From contig NZ_FNYS01000002.1 of the NCBI RefSeq assembly GCF_900109075.1, forward strand, positions 248,001 through 312,000: DNA of 64,000 nucleotides, in the 5' to 3' direction. Position 1 is the first letter of the stretch. Every line of letters begins with the position of its first letter. The translations under genes were made by a program, and so were the position numbers. Below are positions 17,060 through 25,780 of the stretch, piece by piece. This DNA is from Myroides marinus. GTDB taxonomy: Bacteria; Bacteroidota; Bacteroidia; Flavobacteriales; Flavobacteriaceae. The notes under the pieces were generated by a model. That model was not told the DNA's origin, ran no database searches, and worked only from the letters and a program-made list of their open reading frames with translations.

Positions 17060-18331
17060 TTATTTAACTAATACTTTGTTTGCTACTTTATCTGTTCCAT
17101 CAATCGGTTCTGTAATATCAAGTCCTAATATCTTAGCGATAACAGGATAAACATCTATGTTCTCAAATGTCTCAATCGTTTTACCTGATTGGATTTGTGG
17201 TCCTTTAGCTAAGAAGATAGCATGCATCTCTTTCACTGTATTGGGATCAAAACCATGACTACCTGCTAACTTTCTATTCGTAAAGTAATATGGTGCTTCA
17301 GCCGTTACTACAATATCTCCAATTCTACCAAAACGGTCGTGCTCTTTGCTAAAGTTAAACTCTTTAGGTAAGTCTTCCGTTTTATACACTTTCATGTATT
17401 TAGGATTACTTGCTTTTTTGATCTTCTTATAGTACTTATCTATTTCTTTCTTATCATTGATAAATGCACTGATATACGTACCATTACTTGCTAACTTCAT
17501 CTCATCACCTTTAAGCTTTAATGGGAAACTTAATAATGTATCTTGATCTAATGCTAACATTCCGTGGTCAGATACAATTACATAGTTAACAGGTAAGTTA
17601 AGCTTATCTACTGCCGCTACTAACTTCTCGATAGATTGGTCTGCATAGTGAACAGCCTCTTCTGTCTCTTTAGCATCTGGCCCAAAGCTATGACCTGCAT
17701 GATCTACATCCGGTAAGTAGAATGTAATGAAGTGTGGACGTTTCTCTTCTGGTAACTCTAACCAATTTACTACTTCCTTAATACGTCCATCCATATCAAA
17801 CTTCTCTGAATATGCATAGTAATATGATGGATATGTATCTTTAATAGGAGCTTCTGAACCTGGCCAGTAATAACAAGCACTCAGCATACCTTGTTGTTCT
17901 GCTAATACCCATAATGGAGTCCCTCCATACCAAGCAGGATCGTGTACTGCTTTAGCATTTCTTAAAGAATATCTCTCTTCTATCTTAGGATCGTACATAT
18001 TATTACCTACTAATCCATGGTGTGATGGATATAACCCAGTAGCTATAGTATAGTGGTTAGGGAATGTAACAGATGGGTACGATGGCTGCATCGATTCTGC
18101 TCTAACACCTTCTTTACCAAGTTTCTCTAAAAACTTCGTTCCATATTTCTCAATATAGTCATATCTAAATCCATCGATAGAGATCAAGATTACATAAGGT
18201 TTATCTACTTGTTTAGGGTCATTAACACGGTTTTCAACGACTATTTGTTTCTGTACCTCTTGAGCAGTAATAGCATTAGAGGATAATAAACACAATCCTA
18301 AAGTAAGTAGGGGGAATATTAATTTCTTCAT
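17060..18331 (-). CDS. Secreted ENPP-family nucleotide pyrophosphatase/phosphodiesterase (alkaline phosphatase superfamily)
   Basis: The 423-residue protein has a signal peptide to about residue 23 (AITAQ). The alkaline-phosphatase-fold metal sites are visible: D53 in ILISIDGFRYDY, the catalytic T89 in PSVTFPNHYT, D/H in LPDVDHAGHSFGP, DH in IVSDHGM, and H in AGSHGFDP. Thr as nucleophile with this spacing is typical of ENPPs, which cleave nucleotide or lipid phosphodiesters in the periplasm. It converges on the barrel gene and has no operon partner. Confidence 0.88.
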   Translation of the reverse strand: MKKLIFPLLTLGLCLLSSNAITAQEVQKQIVVENRVNDPKQVDKPYVILISIDGFRYDYIEKYGTKFLEKLGKEGVRAESMQPSYPSVTFPNHYTIATGLYPSHHGLVGNNMYDPKIEERYSLRNAKAVHDPAWYGGTPLWVLAEQQGMLSACYYWPGSEAPIKDTYPSYYYAYSEKFDMDGRIKEVVNWLELPEEKRPHFITFYLPDVDHAGHSFGPDAKETEEAVHYADQSIEKLVAAVDKLNLPVNYVIVSDHGMLALDQDTLLSFPLKLKGDEMKLASNGTYISAFINDKKEIDKYYKKIKKASNPKYMKVYKTEDLPKEFNFSKEHDRFGRIGDIVVTAEAPYYFTNRKLAGSHGFDPNTVKEMHAIFLAKGPQIQSGKTIETFENIDVYPVIAKILGLDITEPIDGTDKVANKVLVK

Positions 18332-18429
18332 GTTGTTTTGTTTTTCTCGACCAAATATCCGTAGATAAATTTATCCTTACAAAGTAAATGACTATTTTTA
18401 TAACTATTTTAAACATTACTTCGCTATAT

Positions 18430-19221
18430 ATGAAACATATAAGTATACTAGGCAGTGGGTGGTTAGGAACACCATTAGCCGAAAACCTAATCGATAAAGG
18501 ATATTACGTCAAAGGATCTACTACTACTCTAGCCAAAATGAATATACTAGAGGAACATAAAATAAAGCCTTATCACATAAACCTTTATGAAGACAACATC
18601 CAGTTTTTAGATCCCTTTATAGGTAATGCTGAACTACTAATTATCACCATCCCACCTATCAGAAACGAGCCTACACCTACATATGCTGATAATTTTAAAA
18701 AGCTAATACCTTACCTACATAAGCACAATATAAAAAACGTGATTATGATGAGTTCTGTCTCAGTATATGCTCCACAAAAAGAAGAAATAACAGAAAATAA
18801 CCAACTATTCTCTACAGAGCCTACCGCTGTTCAGATCAGAGAAGCTGAAGATGTATTGCTAAACGAAGCTGGTATTAACACTTGTATTTTGCGCTTAGGA
18901 GGATTATTTAGTGAAGACAGACGACCTGTTGATTATATCGTGAGAAGAGAGATATTAGATAATCCAGAACTACCGATTAACATGATACACCTAGATGATA
19001 TTATTACATTATCTAGTGCTATTATAGACAAAGGTTTTTCAGGTAATCATATTTACAATATCGTATCTCCTAAGTACACGAGTAGGTTAGATTATTATGC
19101 TCAAGAAGCAGAGAAACACAAGCTAACTCTACCTCCACTTGGTGAGAATAATAGCGATTTTTATAAAAAAATCAGTGGAAATAAGATAGCAGAGGTTACT
19201 AACTTATCATACAAGTTTTAG
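18430..19221 (+). CDS. NAD-dependent epimerase/dehydratase-like SDR (YeeZ-type)
   Basis: The 263-residue cytoplasmic protein opens with a Rossmann motif, ISILGSGWLGTPLA, followed by VKGSTTT. The strand LLIITIPP and the SSVSVY motif replace the usual SDR Ser region. The length and the GxGWLG start resemble the YeeZ group of atypical extended SDRs, whose substrate is unknown. I chose the ATG at 18430 because it places the Rossmann motif at residue 5. An in-frame ATG at 18388 adds 14 hydrophobic residues of no known role. Confidence 0.8.
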   Translation: MKHISILGSGWLGTPLAENLIDKGYYVKGSTTTLAKMNILEEHKIKPYHINLYEDNIQFLDPFIGNAELLIITIPPIRNEPTPTYADNFKKLIPYLHKHNIKNVIMMSSVSVYAPQKEEITENNQLFSTEPTAVQIREAEDVLLNEAGINTCILRLGGLFSEDRRPVDYIVRREILDNPELPINMIHLDDIITLSSAIIDKGFSGNHIYNIVSPKYTSRLDYYAQEAEKHKLTLPPLGENNSDFYKKISGNKIAEVTNLSYKF

Positions 19222-19364
19222 GTAAAAAAACTACAATTATTTAAATTTAGGTCATAGTTTATCACACTTAAGCAATATATCTGTGTCATTAATTCTATTG
19301 AGATAAAAATAAATAATCATCGTTTTTTTCACTAACTTGTATGCAAGATGAAAGTACCTATATT

Positions 19365-20204
19365 ATGAAAAAGATATTATTCCCAACTGACTACTCAGAG
19401 ACTGCAAATAATGCATTCAAATATGCTTTACAGTTAGCTGACTATAGAGATGCAGAGCTTTATGTTCTTCACGTTTATGACCCACCTGTAATATCAGGAG
19501 GTATTAGCCCACACTTAGTCGAGAATGTGCTTAAGAAAACTTCTTTTGAGAAGTTAGAACAGTTACATGCTAATAGTCCTGCTCTAATCGAAATGAGAAA
19601 AGAGTTGAACCTAGAGCACGTTGAAGTACTATTCAAAGTAAAAGAAGGATTGCTTATCCCTGAGATACTGCATGCTATCGAAGAAAACGAAATAGATTTC
19701 TTAGTAATGGGTACTGATGGAGCTAGCTCTAGTTTCCAAAAGAAACTTTTAGGTTCTAATACTGTGAATACAATCTCTAGAGTAGATATACCTGTAATGA
19801 GTATTCCTAGAGAAGCTCACTTTAAACAATTAGAGAATATTATCTTTACTTCTCGTTTTGAATTAGAAGAAGAATCTACTTTAGACGACATCATTAAAGG
19901 AGCAGAAGCAAATAACGCTCATGTAAAAGTGGTACATGTTAAATCTAAAGGATGTACATCTTGTGAAGAGGTTTATAATAAATGGAAAGAGAAGTATAAA
20001 GATTCTCCAGTAAGTTTCCATTTATTCAATGCTGAGAATATAGAGAAAACATTATTAGACTTTATTGAGCATGAGAAAGTCGATACAGTTGCTACTATTA
20101 AAAGAAACAAGTCTTTTATAGAAAACATCCTTTCTAAAAGCATCACACAGCACTTAGCTAAGCATCTAAAAGTTCCTTTCTTCGTGTATAAATCAAAGAA
20201 ATAA
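19365..20204 (+). CDS. Universal stress protein, tandem UspA domains
   Basis: The 279-residue protein has two Usp domains. The first opens with KKILFPTDYSETANNAFKYAL and has the nucleotide-binding segment LVMGTDGASS...LLGSNTVN. The second half (about 145-279) is degenerate, with a CTSCEE motif but no clear ATP loop. I chose ATG 19365. A start at 19341 would add eight residues ahead of the conserved KKILFPTD opening. It ends at a strong terminator shared with the converging permease gene. Confidence 0.85.
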   Translation: MKKILFPTDYSETANNAFKYALQLADYRDAELYVLHVYDPPVISGGISPHLVENVLKKTSFEKLEQLHANSPALIEMRKELNLEHVEVLFKVKEGLLIPEILHAIEENEIDFLVMGTDGASSSFQKKLLGSNTVNTISRVDIPVMSIPREAHFKQLENIIFTSRFELEEESTLDDIIKGAEANNAHVKVVHVKSKGCTSCEEVYNKWKEKYKDSPVSFHLFNAENIEKTLLDFIEHEKVDTVATIKRNKSFIENILSKSITQHLAKHLKVPFFVYKSKK

Positions 20205-20219
20205 GACTTCAATAATAAC

Positions 20220-20252
20220 AAAGAGGCTATCTGAATCAGATAGCCTCTTTTA
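20220..20252. terminator. Bidirectional terminator between the Usp gene and the AI-2E family gene
   Basis: AAAGAGGCTATCTGA / TCAGATAGCCTCTTT, a near-perfect 15-bp stem with almost no loop, flanked by A/T tracts. Confidence 0.85.
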
Positions 20253-20268
20253 TTTCTTATCATTAGCT

Positions 20269-21372
20269 CTAATGCTCTTGTTCTTCTTTTATCTCATCTT
20301 CTACCACAATATCCTTAGGTAAACTCTCTTCACCTAATAAATATCCCCATGGTCTAAGACTCTCCACTCTATCACAGATAATCTTAATAATAGCTAAGGC
20401 AGGAATAGCTAGTAACATACCAGAAATTCCCCATGCCATCTCTCCAAGAATAAGTCCTATAATAACCACTAGTGAATTTACTTTTACTTTAGACCCCACT
20501 ATCTTAGGCATTACAATATTTCCATCAATAGCATGTATAACCACAAAACCAATCAATACAAATAACACTTTAGCTCCTGATGCAGTAGCAAAAGTAATTA
20601 GAACTGTAATAATCAATGCTATAAGAATACCAACATAAGGTAGCACATTTAATATCCCTGTGATAACAGCAAGCATCAAAGAATACTTAATGTCTAAAAT
20701 AGCAAATACAATAAGTGCTAATGTACTTACGATAATCATCTGTAATAACAATCCTACTAAGTACTTCTTAACCATATGCTGTATAGCATGCACAGTATCT
20801 AATACCTTATCTCTGTGCTTATCATGGAACAACATTAATACAAAACGTACTAGATGCCCTCTGTATATCAACAGAAAAACTGAATACAAGAAGGTAAAGA
20901 CAATAAACATCACTAAAGTAGATAGTGAGCTCATAGCTGCTCCGAGTATATCCGTACCAGTCTTTAACGAGTTAGATGCTGCTGACTCTATATAGTTTAA
21001 CTGATGTTCTTTAGCTATGCCAAACTTTGTGTACACCCACTCTTGTATCACACCTACACTATCCATAAGTTGGCTTTGAAAAGCTGGCCACTCATCCTCC
21101 AGATGGACTAGCTGCATACCTATCAAGAACAAGACTCCAACTAAGACAGAGAGAGCTATTAATACAACAATGATAGAAGCAATACCACGAGAAAACCTAA
21201 ATTTAGTCTCTAAAAACTGACTAAAGGGCACTAACAATGATGCGACCAAAAGCCCAAGAAATAAGGGTACAAATATATTCTCCAGCAATATAGCCATATA
21301 ACTAAATACCACTAGGCTCAATAACACACAGGTTACCTTTAGATATAAGGGATAATTAACAAACTTATTCAT
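20269..21372 (-). CDS. AI-2E family transporter (PerM/YdiK-like)
   Basis: The 367-residue membrane protein has about seven or eight hydrophobic segments, a cytoplasmic/periplasmic region around 65-150 and the family segment LNVLPYVGILIALIITVLI followed by the DGNIVMPKIVGSKVKVN signature. Members are exporters or permeases. The AI-2 link holds for only a few, and others act as Na+/H+ antiporters. I use the ATG at 21372, which starts MNKFVNYPLYL. The frame extends 25 residues further up without family support. The C terminus is very acidic (DEIKEEQEH). Confidence 0.82.
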   Translation of the reverse strand: MNKFVNYPLYLKVTCVLLSLVVFSYMAILLENIFVPLFLGLLVASLLVPFSQFLETKFRFSRGIASIIVVLIALSVLVGVLFLIGMQLVHLEDEWPAFQSQLMDSVGVIQEWVYTKFGIAKEHQLNYIESAASNSLKTGTDILGAAMSSLSTLVMFIVFTFLYSVFLLIYRGHLVRFVLMLFHDKHRDKVLDTVHAIQHMVKKYLVGLLLQMIIVSTLALIVFAILDIKYSLMLAVITGILNVLPYVGILIALIITVLITFATASGAKVLFVLIGFVVIHAIDGNIVMPKIVGSKVKVNSLVVIIGLILGEMAWGISGMLLAIPALAIIKIICDRVESLRPWGYLLGEESLPKDIVVEDEIKEEQEH

Positions 21373-21451
21373 GCTTTTTTTGATATAAAAATACTCAAAT
21401 ACCTCGTTACTCCACATAACGTTAAAATAAAAAACAAAATACAACAATAAA

Positions 21452-21474
21452 AAAAGAGCTCATTAGAGCTCTTC
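21452..21474 (-). terminator. Terminator of scoAB
   Basis: On the minus strand AAGAGCTC / GAGCTCTT is followed by a T-run, 11 bp after the scoB stop codon. Confidence 0.75.
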
Positions 21475-21484
21475 TATTCCATTA

Positions 21485-22138
21485 TTATATACTCATCTCT
21501 GGTATATCACCCTCGATGATTAAAGTTACCTCTGTAGCCTTTACAATGTCTTCTACAGACACTCCAGGTGCTCTCTCTAGCAACTTGATACCTTTATCCG
21601 TTACTTCCATTACTGCTAACTCTGTTACGATCTTCTTCACACATTTCACACCAGTAAGCGGCAGCGAACACTCTTTTAGAATCTTAGACTCACCTGCTTT
21701 ATTCACATGCATCATAGCTACGATGATATTCTCAGCAGACGCCACTAAATCCATAGCACCACCCATTCCTTTCACCATCTTACCAGGTATCTTCCAGTTA
21801 GCTATATCTCCTTGTTCTGACACTTCCATAGCCCCTAGAATAGTAAGGTCAACATGCTTTCCACGTATCATACCGAAACTAGTAGCTGAGTCAAAGAACG
21901 AAGCTCCTGGCAAACTTGTGATTGTTTGCTTACCAGCATTAATCAGATCTGGATCCTCTTCACCTTCATACGGGAATGGCCCCATACCTAATATACCGTT
22001 TTCACTCTGAAATTCTACATTCATCCCTTCTGGAACATAGTTCGCTACTAAGGTCGGGATACCTATACCTAAATTTACATAGAAGCCATCTTTTACTTCT
22101 TTTGCTATACGTTTTGCAATTCCTACTTTATCTAACAT
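21485..22138 (-). CDS. scoB: 3-oxoacid CoA-transferase, subunit B
   Basis: The 217-residue class-I CoA-transferase beta subunit has the active-site glutamate E46 in FQSENGILGMGP, which forms the glutamyl-CoA thioester, and the GAMEVSEQGDIANW segment. With subunit A it moves CoA between succinyl-CoA and a 3-oxoacid such as acetoacetate. It lies 21 bp after scoA in the same operon and ends at a hairpin terminator. The exact acyl acceptor cannot be read from sequence. Confidence 0.93.
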   Translation of the reverse strand: MLDKVGIAKRIAKEVKDGFYVNLGIGIPTLVANYVPEGMNVEFQSENGILGMGPFPYEGEEDPDLINAGKQTITSLPGASFFDSATSFGMIRGKHVDLTILGAMEVSEQGDIANWKIPGKMVKGMGGAMDLVASAENIIVAMMHVNKAGESKILKECSLPLTGVKCVKKIVTELAVMEVTDKGIKLLERAPGVSVEDIVKATEVTLIIEGDIPEMSI

Positions 22139-22159
22139 AACTTAAGTTTAAAAAGGTGA

Positions 22160-22861
22160 TTAATTCTTAGAACGAACAGTGCGTTGCTCAATTCTCTTCT
22201 CGTAATTCTTTCCTTGGAAAATACGCTTAACGAATATTCCAGGTACATGAATCTCATTTGGGTCTAACTGACCTGCTGGCACCAATTCTTCAACCTCTGC
22301 TACAGTGATCTTAGCTGCCCCAGCCATACATGCATTAAAGTTACGTGCAGTTCCCTTAAAGATTAGGTTACCTGCTTCATCTCCTTTCCAAGCCTTTACA
22401 ATAGCAAAGTCTGCCTCAAAAGCTAGTTCTAATATATGTGGTTTACCATGAAACTCTCTTACCTCTTTCCCTTCAGCCACTTCAGTACCATATCCAGCAG
22501 GAGTATAAAAACCTGGGATACCCATCTGAGCTGCTCTACATTTCTCAGCTAAAGTCCCTTGTGGTGTAAGCTCTACTTCAAGTTCTCCTGATAACATCTG
22601 ACGTTCAAACTCGGCATTCTCACCTACATAAGAAGAAATCATCTTCTTAATCTGACGTTTTTGTAATAATAATCCTAACCCGAAGTTATCTACTCCAGCG
22701 TTATTAGAGATACAGGTAAGCCCTGTTACATTTTTCTCCACTAGCTCAGCTATACTATTCTCAGGGATTCCACATAGACCAAATCCTCCAAGCATGATAG
22801 TCATATCATTCTTTATATCTGCTAATGCTTCTTTCACACCAGCTACTTTCTTATTGATCAT
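22160..22861 (-). CDS. scoA: 3-oxoacid CoA-transferase, subunit A
   Basis: The 233-residue class-I CoA-transferase alpha subunit has the glycine-rich [13 protein letters not shown] motif near the N terminus and the [13 protein letters not shown] segment. It is the first gene of a two-gene operon with scoB. It probably serves ketone-body, acetoacetate or leucine catabolism in the cytoplasm, which is inferred from family knowledge. Confidence 0.93.
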   Translation of the reverse strand: MINKKVAGVKEALADIKNDMTIMLGGFGLCGIPENSIAELVEKNVTGLTCISNNAGVDNFGLGLLLQKRQIKKMISSYVGENAEFERQMLSGELEVELTPQGTLAEKCRAAQMGIPGFYTPAGYGTEVAEGKEVREFHGKPHILELAFEADFAIVKAWKGDEAGNLIFKGTARNFNACMAGAAKITVAEVEELVPAGQLDPNEIHVPGIFVKRIFQGKNYEKRIEQRTVRSKN

Positions 22862-22899
22862 AATTATAGGTTTAGTTATATGCTCCTAAAAATACAAAA

Positions 22900-22928
22900 A
22901 AAAACGCCTTTTCAAAAAAGGCGTTTAG
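22900..22928 (-). terminator. Terminator of the ricT-gldH-PBP1A operon
   Basis: AAACGCCTTTT / AAAAGGCGTTT stem with a run of nine T on the minus strand, just after the PBP1A stop codon. Confidence 0.8.
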
Positions 22929-22933
22929 TATTA

Positions 22934-25252
22934 TTAAAAATCAAATTCTTCTGTGTCTAATGCTCCCTCAGATACATCATCTGTTTCTGGTTGAACTATT
23001 CTAGTACAATCTACTCTAATAGACAAGTTCTCCGGCACTGGGAATCCAGCTTTAGATATATTTAATCCTTTATCTGCATAACATTTATTCATAAATATAC
23101 CCCATATCGGAAGTGCTAATGTAGCCCCTTGACCATAAGTCATTGTTCTAAAGTGAGCTGCTCTATCATCATTACCTACCCAAATACCAGTAGCTAAGTT
23201 AGGTACCATACCGATAAACCATCCATCACTATTATTCTGACTCGTTCCTGTCTTACCAGCGATAGGGTTAGTGAACTTATAAGGGTGACCTGTCACACGC
23301 TTATATCCAGCACCTTGCCAAGTAGTACGTAACCTAACACCTGATCCAGACTCGGTAACCCCTTCTAACAACTTGATAATAGCATAGGCCACATCTTTAC
23401 TTACTACATCTTTAGTCTCTGGAACTGCATTAAACAATGCTACTCCATTCTTATCCTCAATACGAGTAATAAAGATTGGTTTCACATAAATACCTTGGTT
23501 AGCGAATGTACTATATGCTGCTACCATATCACTTACAGTAAGGTCTACTGCTCCTAATGCGATAGCTGGACTCTGAGGTATATCTCCAGAGATACCTAAA
23601 TCTCTACACATATCTACTACTGCCTTAGGTCCTACTTTATCCATAAGCTTAGCTGTAACTGTATTTACAGATCCTGCTAAAGCCTGTTTTAATGTCATAA
23701 TACCTCTATAAGAACGGTTAGAGTTCTGAGGTGTCCAATCCTTAGAAATACCATATCTACCTCTAGGCATAGTGAATGGTGAATCTATAATAGAATCACA
23801 TGGCGAATAGTGCAATTGCTCAATAGCAGTAGCATAAACAAATGGTTTAAATGTAGAACCAACTTGTCTAGCTCCTTGCCCTACGTGGTCATATTGGAAG
23901 TGCTTATAATTAATACCTCCTACCCAAGCCTTAATATGCCCTGTCTGAGGCTCCATAGCCATCATACCAGCTTGTAAGAAATGTTTGTAGTAACGTATCG
24001 AATCTTTAGGAGTCATAATCGTATCTCTATCTCCCTTCCAAGTAAAGATTCTCATCTCTGTTTTTACATCAAATGACTTGATGATATCACTCTCAGACTT
24101 ACCTTGCTCACTCATCTGTCTCCATCTCTCTGAAGTCTTCATAGCGCGCATCATGATATTATCTACCTCACCTTGGTTAATCTTATAGAATGGAGCCATT
24201 TTATTGTTCTTTTGATCAATAAAGAACTCCTCTTGTAAATTAGCAATATGTGCCTCTACAGCTTCCTCACCATACTTCTGCATACGTGAATCTATAGATA
24301 CATATATCTTCAATCCATCTCTATAAATATCATAAGTAGATCCGTCCTTCTTAGGGTTCTCCTTAACCCAACGACGCATATAATCACGTAGATACTCACG
24401 GAAATATGTAGCAATACCCTCTCTATGACTCTCAGGTGTGAAGTGAAGAGCTAAAGGTTTCTTCTGTAATCTCTCGCTCTCTTCTTGAGTAATGTACCCA
24501 TTACGAGCCATCTGGTGTAATACTACATTACGTCTCTTCTCTACTAACTCTGGACGACGCACAGGGTTAAAGTATGCAGGGTTCTGTAACATTCCCACGA
24601 ACATCGCTGCCTCATCTATAGTAAGATCCTTAGGTTCTTTACCCATATAAATACGAGTTGCCGAACGAATACCTACTGCATTATTAACGAAGTCAGCTTT
24701 ATTTAAATACATCGTCAGAATCTCTTCTTTTGTATATTGTCTTTCTAATTTAACAGCGATAACCCATTCTTTTGCCTTTTGTGTAATACGTTTAGGCAAA
24801 CTTCTAGATCCTTCACCGTGAAACAACAGTTTAGCTAACTGCTGTGTGATAGTACTCGCTCCACCACTACTTCCTACTGAAGTAATAGCACGTAATGTAC
24901 CACGAGCATCAATACCTGAGTGCTCTTTAAATCGCTCATCCTCCGTAGATATTAAAGCGTTGACTAAATAATCTGGAAGATCTTCATACTTAATAGGAAC
25001 ACGGTTCTCTAAGTAAAACTTACCAATAGTTTTCCCGTCTGACGAAATAATCTCTGTAGCTACATTACTAGCAGGATTCTCTAATTCATCAAAGGTCGGC
25101 ATCTGCCCAAAAACTCCCCAAGAAGCACATAAGAAAAAGAATATAACAGCTGCTACAAAACCTAAAAAGCCTAACCAAAACATCTTTAGATAGTTTTTAG
25201 GTCCCTTTGGCTGTTGTTTCTTTGTTCCTTTTTTGTTGTTATCTGAACTCAT
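22934..25252 (-). CDS. mrcA: Penicillin-binding protein 1A, bifunctional transglycosylase/transpeptidase
   Basis: The 772-residue class A PBP has a basic Lys/Gln-rich cytoplasmic tail and one TM helix at about 25-47. The GT51 domain carries the catalytic E104 in STEDERFKEHSG and then GGASTITQQLAK. The transpeptidase domain has the nucleophile S466 in STFK, the SVN motif (AGSVNTV) and KTG (AGKTGTSQNN). It polymerises and cross-links peptidoglycan at the outer face of the inner membrane. It follows gldH by 33 bp, the arrangement seen in many flavobacteria. Confidence 0.94.
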   Translation of the reverse strand: MSSDNNKKGTKKQQPKGPKNYLKMFWLGFLGFVAAVIFFFLCASWGVFGQMPTFDELENPASNVATEIISSDGKTIGKFYLENRVPIKYEDLPDYLVNALISTEDERFKEHSGIDARGTLRAITSVGSSGGASTITQQLAKLLFHGEGSRSLPKRITQKAKEWVIAVKLERQYTKEEILTMYLNKADFVNNAVGIRSATRIYMGKEPKDLTIDEAAMFVGMLQNPAYFNPVRRPELVEKRRNVVLHQMARNGYITQEESERLQKKPLALHFTPESHREGIATYFREYLRDYMRRWVKENPKKDGSTYDIYRDGLKIYVSIDSRMQKYGEEAVEAHIANLQEEFFIDQKNNKMAPFYKINQGEVDNIMMRAMKTSERWRQMSEQGKSESDIIKSFDVKTEMRIFTWKGDRDTIMTPKDSIRYYKHFLQAGMMAMEPQTGHIKAWVGGINYKHFQYDHVGQGARQVGSTFKPFVYATAIEQLHYSPCDSIIDSPFTMPRGRYGISKDWTPQNSNRSYRGIMTLKQALAGSVNTVTAKLMDKVGPKAVVDMCRDLGISGDIPQSPAIALGAVDLTVSDMVAAYSTFANQGIYVKPIFITRIEDKNGVALFNAVPETKDVVSKDVAYAIIKLLEGVTESGSGVRLRTTWQGAGYKRVTGHPYKFTNPIAGKTGTSQNNSDGWFIGMVPNLATGIWVGNDDRAAHFRTMTYGQGATLALPIWGIFMNKCYADKGLNISKAGFPVPENLSIRVDCTRIVQPETDDVSEGALDTEEFDF

Positions 25253-25285
25253 AAAGCGTATAATACTTCTAAATCTATTATTCTA

Positions 25286-25780
25286 TTATTGTTTTTCTAT
25301 TCGGAATCCTACTTCAGAAACTCCATTTAATGAACTAACTCCCTCTACTTCTCCTAACTCACGAACTACCTGCTCTACACTGAACTTATAGCTACCTGCC
25401 TTCGGAAATACGTAACCTTCTTTTAGTTCTAATCTACTCTCTTTCACATCAGAAAAACCATTACCTAGTAGTGTACCATCAGGTTTAGCCATCTGAAACT
25501 GTAATGTATCTACTAGTATATCTGAATCTGGCTGGTGTATCTTAAATATAACAAATAAGTTACTGTAAGGATAACTCTTATTTACCCTCAAATTCATAAA
25601 TAGATTATGGCGTTGTACTGTGTCTTGTACATCATATACAAATGTCTTCACATCTGTCTTATCCCATGTACCTGAGGTCTCTTGATACTGATCAAATAGC
25701 ATATTCTCATCTTGTTTACAAGATGTCATTGATAATATCACAGCACTTAGTACAAGCAAATAACTACTAATTCTCTGCAT
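25286..25780 (-). CDS. gldH: Gliding motility lipoprotein GldH
   Basis: The 164-residue lipoprotein begins MQRISSYLLVLSAVILSMTSC, lipobox Cys at 21, followed by the GldH-like start KQDENMLFDQYQ. GldH is needed for gliding in Flavobacterium johnsoniae, although orthologues also occur in non-gliding species. I chose the ATG at 25780. A GTG four codons upstream (25792) is possible but less likely. The start lies inside the end of the upstream gene (14-bp overlap), and PBP1A follows. The order ricT-gldH-PBP1A is typical of the family. Confidence 0.88.
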   Translation of the reverse strand: MQRISSYLLVLSAVILSMTSCKQDENMLFDQYQETSGTWDKTDVKTFVYDVQDTVQRHNLFMNLRVNKSYPYSNLFVIFKIHQPDSDILVDTLQFQMAKPDGTLLGNGFSDVKESRLELKEGYVFPKAGSYKFSVEQVVRELGEVEGVSSLNGVSEVGFRIEKQ